NCBI GenBank assembly: GCA_905211485.1
Contig: CAJMAW010000181.1
Span: 1-5,155, forward strand
Source of the DNA: an uncultured Lentisphaeria bacterium
GTDB lineage: Bacteria > Verrucomicrobiota > Lentisphaeria > Victivallales > UBA1829
Reading direction: 5' to 3'
DNA length: 5,155 nt
In this document: piece by piece, positions 1 to 5,155 of the stretch
How the letters are laid out: each line of letters starts with the position of its first letter
How positions within the stretch are numbered: the first letter of the stretch is position 1
Made by a program: the position numbers and the translations under genes
Notes under the pieces: generated by a model
What the model was told of the DNA's origin: nothing
What the model saw: only the letters and a program-made list of their open reading frames with translations
Databases searched by the model: none

Positions 1-429
1 GGCAGTGCCGGAATCCGTTTCTGTCTGACGGACCGCTGGTTCAATCCTTCCGACCCTGTGGTTCAGTATTTTTCGCCTTTTGCATTCGAGCTCGATTCCG
101 CCGGAAGAATCAACGGAGACTCCTCCTTCCGTCTCCGGCCAGGGGAATGGACGGATCTGACTCTCCTCTGGAATCTGGATCCTGTCCCCCTTGCGGAAAT
201 CTTTCCTTCCGGCACGTCGTCTTGTGTCCCCGTACGCTCCCGGATCTGCCGTCCGCCGGAGGGAGATCCGGTGACTTCTGTTGAAAAAGCCGGGATCAGC
301 TATATTCATTTCCAGTCGATGGCCGAGACGGCGGATCCTTCCGGCGTTCTTCTGGAGCGCATTGAAAAACTTCCGTGGCCTTCTCCAGATTCTGCGGACG
401 AGGCGGCGGAAGGGGAAAATAAAATGTAA
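1..429 (+). CDS. C-terminal part of a probable sialidase-like or beta-sandwich secreted protein (5' end outside window)
   Basis: The reading frame is open from base 1 and ends at TAA 427-429, giving about 142 residues of a longer protein. A GTG at 58 exists, but the residues before it (GSAGIRFCLTDRWFNPSDP) continue the same fold, so the real start lies upstream of the window. The fragment alternates hydrophobic and polar residues like a beta-sandwich. It has an 'LxPGEWTDLTLLWNLD' stretch and a late 'AGISYIHFQSMAETADPSG' stretch. From memory, similar 'GxxYLxxxS-A-xxD-xG' endings close BNR/sialidase-like and concanavalin-A-like proteins of Planctomycetes and Lentisphaerota; this is family resemblance, not an alignment. 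No active-site residues can be judged because the putative catalytic part is missing. The acidic, low-complexity tail (PDSADEAAEGENKM) is probably unstructured. That it is coding is fairly sure; the functional label is tentative. Confidence 0.6.
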   Translation, partial: GSAGIRFCLTDRWFNPSDPVVQYFSPFAFELDSAGRINGDSSFRLRPGEWTDLTLLWNLDPVPLAEIFPSGTSSCVPVRSRICRPPEGDPVTSVEKAGISYIHFQSMAETADPSGVLLERIEKLPWPSPDSADEAAEGENKM

Positions 430-500
430 AAGATGCTTTCTTTACCATCTCTTCTCCGTTTCCTCGTTTTTCCCCCTTTTCTCCGGCTTTCAGAAATCTG
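430..500 (+). terminator. Pyrimidine-rich, G-poor tract, possible Rho-dependent termination region
   Basis: Directly after the stop of the first gene the + strand is almost all C and T, with few G, over roughly 437-487. It ends in CTTTCAGAAATC (487-498). C-rich, G-poor RNA just after a gene is the known character of Rho loading (rut) sites. No stable hairpin followed by a T-run is seen here, so intrinsic termination is not supported. The role is inferred from composition alone. Confidence 0.25.
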
Positions 501-574
501 CGAATCCGTTCCCATGAAAAGAGGAACAACGGGGAACAAAAGCGCAGGGAAAAGATGACGAGTTCAGAAAAAGA

Positions 575-1816
575 ATGGCAGAACGGAAAGATAAAAAGAT
601 TGTGAGTGATCGTATGATGCGGAATTGTGCGGAATTGATTTTGAAAAAGGGCAGGGAACTTTCCCTGCGGAGAAGACACCCGTGGATTTTTTCCGGGGCG
701 GTGGCTTCGCTGAAGGGAACGCCTCAGCCTGGGGAGACGGTGCTTGTCCGGGATTCCGGGGGCAGTTTTCTGGCCTGGGCGGCGTACTCGCCCGCGTCTC
801 AGATTGCGGCGAGAGTGTGGAGTTTCCGGGAGGAGGAGGTCCCGGGCGTGGAACTGATCCGCAGCCGTATGGAAACGGCGTATGAATACCGGAAGTCGGT
901 GTTCCCGGCAGGTCTTCCGGACGCGTACCGCCTGGTCAATGCCGAATCCGATGCTCTTCCGGGGCTTATTGTCGATCTTTACGGTCCGTATGCGGTCTGT
1001 CAGATTTCCTCTGCCGGGATGGAGTTGTGGCGGGGAGTTCTGGGGGAGCTTCTGCTTCGCTATGCGCCTGAAGGCGTGTATGAACGTTCGGATGTCGACA
1101 GCCGGGAGAAAGAGGGCCTCGTTCCGCGTACCGGGCTTCTTGCCGGCAGGGAGCCGCCCGCTCTGATTTCCTTTTCGGAAAACGGCATCCGTTATTCCTG
1201 CGATCCGCGGGAAGGGCACAAGACGGGGTTTTATCTGGATCAGCGTTTGAACCGTCTGGCGGTGCGGAACGCCTCCGCGGGGAAGGGCGAGGTGCTGAAC
1301 TGTTTTTCCTATACGGGCGGATTCGGACTGGCGGCTCTCAAAGGCGGAGCGGGGAAGGTCTGGAATGTGGATGTTTCAGATGCGGCATTGCGTCTGTCGG
1401 AGAAAATCGCCCGGGACAACGCTTTCCCGGAAGATTCTTTCCGTACCGTCGAAGCCGATGTTTTCCAGTTCCTGCGGAGCTGCCGGGATTCCCGGCGCAC
1501 GTTTGACATGATTATCCTCGATCCCCCGAAATTCGCCTCCTCCGCCTCCCTGAGGGAAAAGGCGGCCCGCGGTTACAAGGACATCAATCTCCTTGCCATG
1601 AAGCTTCTCCGTCCAGGAGGAATGCTCTTCACGTTTTCCTGTTCCGGCGCTATGGATGAGACTCTTTTCGGAAAGGTCATCGCATCCGCCGCGGAGGACG
1701 CGCAGGTGGATTTCCGGATCGCCGCCCGTCTTTTTCAGGGGCCGGACCACCCCGTTGCGGCTTCTTTCCCGGAGGGCACTTATCTGAAAGGGGTTCAGGC
1801 GCTGGTCTTCCGCTGA
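575..1816 (+). CDS. rlmI: 23S rRNA (cytosine-5) methyltransferase, RlmI family (PUA + SAM-dependent methyltransferase)
   Basis: Cytoplasmic class I SAM-dependent methyltransferase. In E. coli, RlmI makes m5C1962 in 23S rRNA. The 413 residues follow the RlmI order. A PUA-like RNA-binding part lies near residues 20-95 (KKGRELSLRRRHPWIFSGAV, then YSPASQIAARVW). A central domain (about 115-200) carries 'RLVNAESDALPGLIVD' and 'YERSDVDSREKEG'. 'GHKTGFYLDQR' sits at 214-224. The SAM-binding motif I 'VLNCFSYTGGFG' is at 240-251, with acidic residues in NVDVSDAAL (264-272) and VEAD (292-295). 'DPPKF' is at 316-320, GYKDIN at 333-338, and 'FSCSG' with the presumed nucleophile Cys356 at 354-358. 'PEGTYLKG' closes the domain. 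All key motifs are intact. The start is uncertain. ATG 575 has no good Shine-Dalgarno site, while ATG 614 or 617 would give 400 or 399 residues, closer to the 396 of E. coli RlmI. It is flanked by gaps on both sides and is probably transcribed alone. Confidence 0.92.
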   Translation: MAERKDKKIVSDRMMRNCAELILKKGRELSLRRRHPWIFSGAVASLKGTPQPGETVLVRDSGGSFLAWAAYSPASQIAARVWSFREEEVPGVELIRSRMETAYEYRKSVFPAGLPDAYRLVNAESDALPGLIVDLYGPYAVCQISSAGMELWRGVLGELLLRYAPEGVYERSDVDSREKEGLVPRTGLLAGREPPALISFSENGIRYSCDPREGHKTGFYLDQRLNRLAVRNASAGKGEVLNCFSYTGGFGLAALKGGAGKVWNVDVSDAALRLSEKIARDNAFPEDSFRTVEADVFQFLRSCRDSRRTFDMIILDPPKFASSASLREKAARGYKDINLLAMKLLRPGGMLFTFSCSGAMDETLFGKVIASAAEDAQVDFRIAARLFQGPDHPVAASFPEGTYLKGVQALVFR

Positions 1817-1820
1817 TTCT

Positions 1821-1860
1821 GAAGGAATGATGAAGGAATGATGAAGGAATGATGAAAGGA
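1821..1860. repeat. Three 11-bp tandem repeats (GAAGGAATGAT) plus partial fourth
   Basis: The unit GAAGGAATGAT occurs exactly at 1821-1831, 1832-1842 and 1843-1853, followed by a diverged partial copy GAAAGGA (1854-1860). It begins 5 bases after the rlmI stop codon. The period is about one helical turn of B-DNA. Each unit junction carries TGATGA, and because 11 is not a multiple of 3 the three copies (1828, 1839, 1850) put tandem stop codons in all three + frames. The function is unknown. Slippage expansion is the simplest origin. Confidence 0.9.
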
Positions 1861-2044
1861 GTTTCTCTCTTTCCGTCGTCTCCGCCGCTTCTTGCCTGCA
1901 CTGCGAATGTGGAGAAGAAGGACGGCGCATGAGAAAGGTCCTGCATCCTGAAGCGGAAGAAAAGAAGCGCGACCGACTGCAGGAAATGAAAGCCGCGGAC
2001 CTGGAGAAGAGTGAATCGGAGAAGGGAAGGACAGGTCTCCGGAC

Positions 2045-2104
2045 CCTTGCCTCCTCCTTCTCCTCCTCTTTCTTCTTTGCCCTTTGCCGACACTTTCAGA
2101 AATC
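2045..2104 (+). terminator. Second pyrimidine-rich tract ending in CTTTCAGAAATC, possible Rho site
   Basis: The stretch at about 2047-2092 is nearly all C/T, with repeated CCTCCTTCT-like runs. It ends in the same 12-mer CTTTCAGAAATC (2093-2104) that ends the tract after the first gene (487-498). By composition it would make a C-rich, G-poor transcript suited to Rho. It lies about 230 bases after the rlmI stop, so it could end that transcript. This is inference only. Confidence 0.22.
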
Positions 2105-2106
2105 AG

Positions 2107-2145
2107 AAAATGCAATGAGTATTGCTTTGTATTTTTGCTTTTTTT
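2107..2145 (+). terminator. Weak hairpin followed by T-rich runs, possible intrinsic terminator
   Basis: GCAAT (2112-2116), loop GAGT, and ATTGC (2121-2125) form a perfect 5-bp stem. An A-run precedes it (2107-2110). After it come TTT, TATTTTT and a seven-T run at 2139-2145. The stem is short and GC-poor and the longest T-run is 14 bases away, so efficiency would be doubtful. It is the best intrinsic-terminator candidate between rlmI and the next gene. Confidence 0.25.
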
Positions 2146-2284
2146 CAGTATCGTTCTTATATCATTCATCGTCATTTTTTTATGGACTTTTATCGAAAGG
2201 AAAAACAGGACAGATTTCCGGGACAAAAGAAGAATCCGTGAATTGGATAGAGACCGAAAGAATTTTCATTGCTTCTTTTACTCT

Positions 2285-2310
2285 AGTTTCACTCTGAAGT
2301 TTCACTCTGG
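2285..2310. repeat. 13-bp direct repeat (AGTTTCACTCTG-A/G)
   Basis: AGTTTCACTCTG occurs at 2285-2296 and again at 2298-2309, immediately adjacent with a 13-base period. The second copy runs into an inverted repeat: CTCTGGA (2305-2311) can pair with TCCAGAG (2327-2333) across a 15-base loop. The combination of direct and inverted repeat is compatible with a protein-binding site, but nothing else identifies one. Confidence 0.7.
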
Positions 2311-2483
2311 AGTGTTTCAGAATCTTTCCAGAGCGACAGGAAAAGATTTCCGCATGTTCTGTTTCGTTTTTTTTACGAGGGGATTTCTTCCTCTGCCGGG
2401 ATATGAGAAGGAGGGGGCGGCGATCGGAAGGGCCTGTTTTTCCAGCTCTCCTGCAGAAGGTTTCAAAGAGACCTGGAGTCGTT

Positions 2484-2530
2484 TCCCTGAGACAGGGAGT
2501 CTACGTATAGGAAATCTTGCCCTGTTTTAT
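2484..2530 (+). promoter_or_regulatory. Two mutually exclusive hairpins, attenuator-like
   Basis: TCCCTG (2484-2489), loop AGA, and CAGGGA (2493-2498) form a tight 6-bp hairpin. The same CAGGG can instead pair with CCCTGT at 2520-2525. That alternative extends to about 8 pairs (2490-2497 with 2520-2527, one G-T pair) and ends in a short TTTT run. Sharing one strand between two hairpins is the layout of attenuators, but there is no leader peptide or known ligand domain. It also lies upstream of the candidate promoter at 2572, so it would matter only if transcription starts further upstream. Confidence 0.22.
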
Positions 2531-2541
2531 GAAAAGGAGAC

Positions 2542-2577
2542 TTGAAATGCCTTCCGGATATGCTATGTTTCTATAAT
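2542..2577 (+). promoter_or_regulatory. Candidate sigma70-type promoter for the DUF4838 gene
   Basis: A perfect TATAAT lies at 2572-2577, giving a start near 2584 and a leader of about 65 bases. Its -35 position (around 2549-2554) is poor. An alternative pairing is TTGAAA (2542-2547), a 16-base spacer and TATGTT (2564-2569). Either would transcribe only the DUF4838 gene. A weak -35 is common when an activator helps, which would agree with the overlapping inverted repeat. Confidence 0.4.
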
Positions 2578-2587
2578 GATATAGCAT
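2560..2587. promoter_or_regulatory. Inverted repeat ATGCTAT-N14-ATAGCAT around the -10 box, candidate operator
   Basis: ATGCTAT (2560-2566) and ATAGCAT (2581-2587) are perfect inverted 7-mers. Their centres are 21 bases apart, two helical turns, so a dimeric regulator could bind both on one DNA face. The 14-base gap contains the perfect TATAAT, so binding would block or reshape promoter access. No regulator gene lies in the window. An RNA hairpin is less likely because the probable transcription start lies at the 3' arm. Confidence 0.4.
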
Positions 2588-2637
2588 TCAAGATGTGAAT
2601 GGGATTAGAAGAAGAGAGAGAAGAAAGCAAGTAAAAC

Positions 2638-2644
2638 GAAGGAG
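2638..2644 (+). promoter_or_regulatory. Shine-Dalgarno site of the DUF4838 gene
   Basis: GAAGGAG lies 6 bases before ATG 2651. It closely matches the complement of the 16S rRNA 3' end and fixes this start. It contrasts with rlmI, which shows no such site. Confidence 0.75.
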
Positions 2645-2650
2645 TCGAGG

Positions 2651-5014
2651 ATGAAATTCAGGGTGAAAATACTGCTGATGACGCTTTGCGGGGTGCTGAG
2701 TGTGCCGGCATTTGCCGATGCCGTGCGGCTGATTCCCCCCGACGGGGAAGCGTCGTGCGTGATTGTAGTGGATCCGGAAGTGATGGAGCCGGACAGGAAT
2801 CTGAAGAAGCTGAAGAATCCGGCTCTGGAGGAGGAAAAACAGCGTCAGCGCCTGCGGGAATCCGTGAAAGACCTGGCAGCATATCTGCAGAAGATGAGCG
2901 GCAGGGAAGTCATGGTTCAAAGCGATGGAAAAGTTCCATCAGGGAAGATTCCCGTTTATGTCGGATCGGCGGCGGGGCGGGTTTTCGGAAAGGTCGGCAG
3001 GACGGCACCTTTCAAACAGGGCTTCCGGATTGTGGCGGAGAAGAAGAAGGGAGTGGGACTGTTCGGCGAATCCATGCTGGCGGATTCCTATGCGGTCTAT
3101 ACCTTTCTGGACAAGCTCGGGTGCCGCTGGTTTTTCAACGGGGATCTCGGTGAAGTCATTCCTTCGGTGAAAACCGTGGAAATTGAGGAACAGGATGTCA
3201 CCGACGCACCCTATACCATATACCGCGGCGGAGGCGGATACGGGTATGACGAAACCTATATGCGCCGGATGCGCATGGGAGGGCCTCTGCCCCCGACCCA
3301 GCATTGTCTGGAAGGCTATATCAGCAAGAAGGAAAAGGCGGAACATCCCGAATGGATTGCGGAGTACAGCGACGGTCGTCCCATGCCGAACCGCTTGAAA
3401 TGGAGCAATAAAGCTCTTGCCGAACGGATTGGTGAAGTGATTTGCGAACAGCAGAAGGCCAATCCGCGTTTCTTCTTCTGTCTTTCCCCTGAAGACGGCG
3501 CAGTGTTCGATCAGTCTGCCGCGGACATGGCTCTTGATGCGGGCGATTATGACCCCACTTTCCAGACGACTTCCATTACCGACCGAGCCCTGACATTTTA
3601 CAACCGGATTGTGGAACGTGTCGTTCGTGAGAATCCGGAACTTCTTTTTTCCGCTCTTGCCTATGTTCAGTACACCCGTCCTCCGCTTCGGGAAAAACCT
3701 CATCCCAATCTGGTGATTCAGGTGGCTCCGATCACGTATGCGCGTGTGCATCCCATGAATATGGAGAATGTTCCGGACAACGATGCGCTGCGTCATCTGG
3801 TGGAAGGCTGGGGCAAGGCAAGCAATGCGCTTTCTTACTATTTTTATGCCTATTTTCTGGCGGATCCTCTTTCCACCTGTCCGAATCTCCGGAAATGGGC
3901 GTATGACATTCCGGCCATTTACCGGAAAGGCTCCTGCCGTTACTGGCAGCCTGAAACAATGGGGAACAATGAATTTTTCGCCATGGCGCAGTGGATGGCG
4001 CAGCGGATGGCGTGGAATCCGGAACAGGATCCCTGGGCTCTCTACCGGGAAGCCAATGACGCCATGTACGGCAGAGCCGCGGAAAGCATGTGGAAATTCT
4101 GGAATGAAATTGATTCCTGCTGGGTGGACACTCCTGAATATTCGGGTGCGGCGTGGGGGCATCTGCGGCGCTTTACCCCGGAACGGATTGCGTCGATTGA
4201 CGCTCATGCCGCCCGGGCGGCAAAGGAGGCTCCGGACGGGAGGGACGGGGCCCGGGTTAAACTGGCTCTGGATTCCTGGCGTCTGACGAAGGATTTTCTT
4301 TCACTCCGCCGTGATCTTGCCGAGGGGCGCTGGAAGGATCTTGACCGCCGTTCCGAGGCCTGGAAAAGTCAGGTCTCAAAAATGTCGATTGCCAATGAAA
4401 ATTCCCGCTGTTATGCCTGGTGCTGGTTCGGAAAGGACAAGACTTTTGCCAATCAGTATTTCGACTGGTTTTACAACAAGACCCATCTTGCCGCCGCCCG
4501 GATTGCTTCCGAGTGCACTCAGCTCCTGCCGAAACCCTTGACGGAATTCCGTTTCTGTGCGGATACGGAAGGAAAGGGCACGGAATCCGGAGCCGCTTCG
4601 GAAAACTTTGATGATTCCGCATGGAAGACCACGAATGTTTCTGTCGACACCTGGTCTTTTCTGGGATATCACAATTACATGGGATCCATGTGGTATCGCG
4701 CGGTGGTGGATCTTCCTTCGATTCCTTCCGGCAAACGCATCTGGCTCTGGGTCGGGGCGACGGACGGTACGATTCAGGCTTTTGTCAACGGGAAAAAGGT
4801 GTCTGGGACGCGAGACGTCAATTTCAAAGCGGAATCCGCAAAAATGGAAGAGGCTCCATCCGGATATGGGATACCTTTCCGCTTTGATGTTACGGATGCT
4901 GTCAGAAAGGGAAAGAATGTGATTGCATTTTATCTGACCCGTGGAAAGGTGCCGAACGAGATTGGAACAGGCGGATTGCTTTCGCCAGTGACTCTTTTTG
5001 TCGAAAACAAGTAA
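2651..5014 (+). CDS. Secreted DUF4838 domain protein, predicted glycoside hydrolase-like, with C-terminal jelly-roll
   Basis: A 787-residue exported protein of unknown substrate. The N-terminus MKFRVK plus a hydrophobic stretch ending AFA (20-22) followed by DA is a typical signal peptide. Cys13 does not sit in a lipobox, so it is probably soluble rather than a lipoprotein. Residues about 65-180 match the N-terminal alpha/beta domain that precedes many TIM-barrel hydrolases such as GH67 and GH20: 'DLAAYLQKMSGREV', 'IPVYVGSA', and 'DSYAVYTFLDKLGCRWFF'. Residues about 185-460 fit DUF4838, a presumed TIM barrel: 'HPEWIAEYSDGRP', 'FFFCLSPEDG' (274-283), 'YYFYAYFLADPL', and 'YWQPETMGNNEFF'. Residues about 465-625 are a helical region rich in Trp. 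Residues about 630-786 look like a galactose-binding-type jelly-roll, as in GH2 sugar-binding domains: 'WYRAVVDLP', 'DGTIQAFVNGKKV', 'RFDVTDAVRKGKNVIAFYL'. E281/D282 and E435 are possible acid residues, but that is conjecture. It probably acts on extracellular or periplasmic glycans. The family assignment is firm; the activity is unknown. Confidence 0.87.
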   Translation: MKFRVKILLMTLCGVLSVPAFADAVRLIPPDGEASCVIVVDPEVMEPDRNLKKLKNPALEEEKQRQRLRESVKDLAAYLQKMSGREVMVQSDGKVPSGKIPVYVGSAAGRVFGKVGRTAPFKQGFRIVAEKKKGVGLFGESMLADSYAVYTFLDKLGCRWFFNGDLGEVIPSVKTVEIEEQDVTDAPYTIYRGGGGYGYDETYMRRMRMGGPLPPTQHCLEGYISKKEKAEHPEWIAEYSDGRPMPNRLKWSNKALAERIGEVICEQQKANPRFFFCLSPEDGAVFDQSAADMALDAGDYDPTFQTTSITDRALTFYNRIVERVVRENPELLFSALAYVQYTRPPLREKPHPNLVIQVAPITYARVHPMNMENVPDNDALRHLVEGWGKASNALSYYFYAYFLADPLSTCPNLRKWAYDIPAIYRKGSCRYWQPETMGNNEFFAMAQWMAQRMAWNPEQDPWALYREANDAMYGRAAESMWKFWNEIDSCWVDTPEYSGAAWGHLRRFTPERIASIDAHAARAAKEAPDGRDGARVKLALDSWRLTKDFLSLRRDLAEGRWKDLDRRSEAWKSQVSKMSIANENSRCYAWCWFGKDKTFANQYFDWFYNKTHLAAARIASECTQLLPKPLTEFRFCADTEGKGTESGAASENFDDSAWKTTNVSVDTWSFLGYHNYMGSMWYRAVVDLPSIPSGKRIWLWVGATDGTIQAFVNGKKVSGTRDVNFKAESAKMEEAPSGYGIPFRFDVTDAVRKGKNVIAFYLTRGKVPNEIGTGGLLSPVTLFVENK

Positions 5015-5029
5015 AATCAGCTTCCTGTT

Positions 5030-5039
5030 TCCGTACGGA
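5030..5039. repeat. 10-bp perfect palindrome TCCGTACGGA
   Basis: TCCGTACGGA reads identically on both strands and lies 15 bases after the DUF4838 stop. The TCCG/CGGA halves recur in the larger hairpin just downstream (5047-5050 and 5104-5107). Confidence 0.6.
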
Positions 5040-5045
5040 TCTGGA

Positions 5046-5108
5046 TTCCGGAACAATGGGTGAGGTCTTCCTGCTGAGAGAGAGCGGGAAGACCTCATTG
5101 TTACGGAA
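5046..5108 (+). terminator. Long bulged hairpin after the DUF4838 gene
   Basis: The outer arms 5046-5058 and 5096-5108 pair with one mismatch (G5051/A5103). The inner arms AGGTCTTCC (5063-5071) and GGAAGACCT (5087-5095) pair perfectly. A top of 4 pairs, one of them G-T, closes a GAGAGAG loop (5076-5082). A 4-base bulge (5059-5062) lies on the left arm. That makes about 25 base pairs. No T-run follows directly, so it may act as an mRNA 3' stabiliser or with the next hairpin rather than as a classic terminator. Confidence 0.6.
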
Positions 5109-5127
5109 AAATGCGTTGAGCATTTTT
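5107..5127. terminator. A-tract/T-tract hairpin, candidate bidirectional intrinsic terminator
   Basis: AAAAATGC (5107-5114), loop GTTGA, and GCATTTTT (5120-5127) form a perfect 8-bp stem. It ends in five T on the + strand and likewise on the - strand. The T-run is itself part of the stem and the stem has only two G-C pairs, so it is weaker than a typical terminator. The position, about 100 bases after the DUF4838 stop, fits. Confidence 0.4.
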
Positions 5128-5129
5128 CA

Positions 5130-5155
5130 CGAGGTCAAGGTCCGTGACCTTGTCG
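5130..5155. repeat. Third inverted repeat at the window edge
   Basis: CAAGGTC (5136-5142), loop CGT, and GACCTTG (5146-5152) form a perfect 7-bp stem. CGA (5130-5132) and TCG (5153-5155) extend it past a 3-base bulge (GGT). The structure may continue outside the window. Confidence 0.55.

Larger units (their letters stand above)
1817..2650. other. Long intergenic region without a convincing gene
   Basis: About 830 bases separate rlmI from the DUF4838 gene. The region is visibly AT-richer and much less regular than the flanking genes, especially at 2100-2300. Open frames exist (for example 1929-2297 and 2084-2545), but they lack a ribosome site, the first-codon and third-base pattern of the neighbours, and any recognisable family. 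It holds repeats, short hairpins and, at its 3' end, a candidate promoter and operator, each listed separately. It could be a regulatory leader region, an undetected small RNA, or the remains of a decayed gene. Confidence 0.6.

Noticed and set aside
281..309. TTGAAA followed by TATATT, promoter-like
   Set aside because: The spacer is only 14 bases and the site is inside a coding frame that continues past it. An offset ATTCAT at 17 bases is a poor -10.
506..537. GTTCC/GGAAC and CCGTT/AACGG arms upstream of rlmI
   Set aside because: The stems are 5 bp with competing partners and no T-run, which does not support a terminator or riboswitch.
296..1219. 307-residue frame on the minus strand
   Set aside because: It overlaps the end of the first gene and the 5' half of rlmI in antisense, with shadow-like composition and no domain.
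1821..1860. Possible CRISPR or iteron origin from the tandem repeats
   Set aside because: The repeats are only 11 bp and directly adjacent with no spacers, so not CRISPR. No replication gene, DnaA box cluster or AT-rich melting region accompanies them.
1929..2297. 122-residue + frame with ATG start
   Set aside because: The sequence is low-complexity (Ser/Phe runs from the pyrimidine tract), has no recognisable domain, and covers the repeats and terminator-like region.
2084..2545. 153-residue + frame with a hydrophobic segment
   Set aside because: It starts only at TTG with no ribosome site, its codon use is AT-rich and unlike the neighbours, and it matches no family I recognise. The hydrophobic run comes from a T-rich stretch.
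2939..4207. 422-residue frame on the minus strand
   Set aside because: It lies wholly inside the well-supported DUF4838 gene. Its composition (Arg, His, Pro rich) is typical of an antisense shadow in GC-rich coding DNA.

Overview
The window looks like chromosomal DNA from a bacterium of the PVC group, most likely Lentisphaerota (Victivallis-like). This is inferred from three things. One is a large secreted DUF4838-type protein, a family strongly expanded in Lentisphaerota and related Verrucomicrobiota. Another is the tail of a second probable secreted carbohydrate-active or sialidase-like protein. The third is moderately GC-rich coding DNA with long, AT-richer gaps. No rRNA, tRNA, CRISPR array, transposase or phage gene is visible.

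Layout: positions 1-429 hold the 3' end of an open frame that enters from outside the window. Its product looks like a C-terminal beta-sandwich or sialidase-associated domain. A pyrimidine-rich spacer (430-574) follows. Next is a well-conserved RlmI-type 23S rRNA cytosine-5 methyltransferase gene (575-1816). An unusually long gap of about 830 bases (1817-2650) comes after it with no convincing gene. That gap contains three 11-bp tandem repeats right after the rlmI stop, a pyrimidine-rich tract, a weak hairpin followed by T-runs, a 13-bp direct repeat, two mutually exclusive short hairpins, and a candidate promoter with an inverted repeat around its -10 box. Then comes a secreted 787-residue DUF4838 protein (2651-5014). 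The last 140 bases are packed with inverted repeats.

All genes are on the + strand, but the spacing argues against one operon. The DUF4838 gene appears to have its own promoter, a good Shine-Dalgarno site and probably its own operator. RlmI is housekeeping RNA modification. The two flanking genes fit an export-and-glycan-degradation lifestyle. There is no direct sign that the three products act together.

No clearly new multi-gene system is present. The best leads are the DUF4838 protein with its unknown substrate, the palindrome at its promoter, and the stack of inverted repeats downstream of it.
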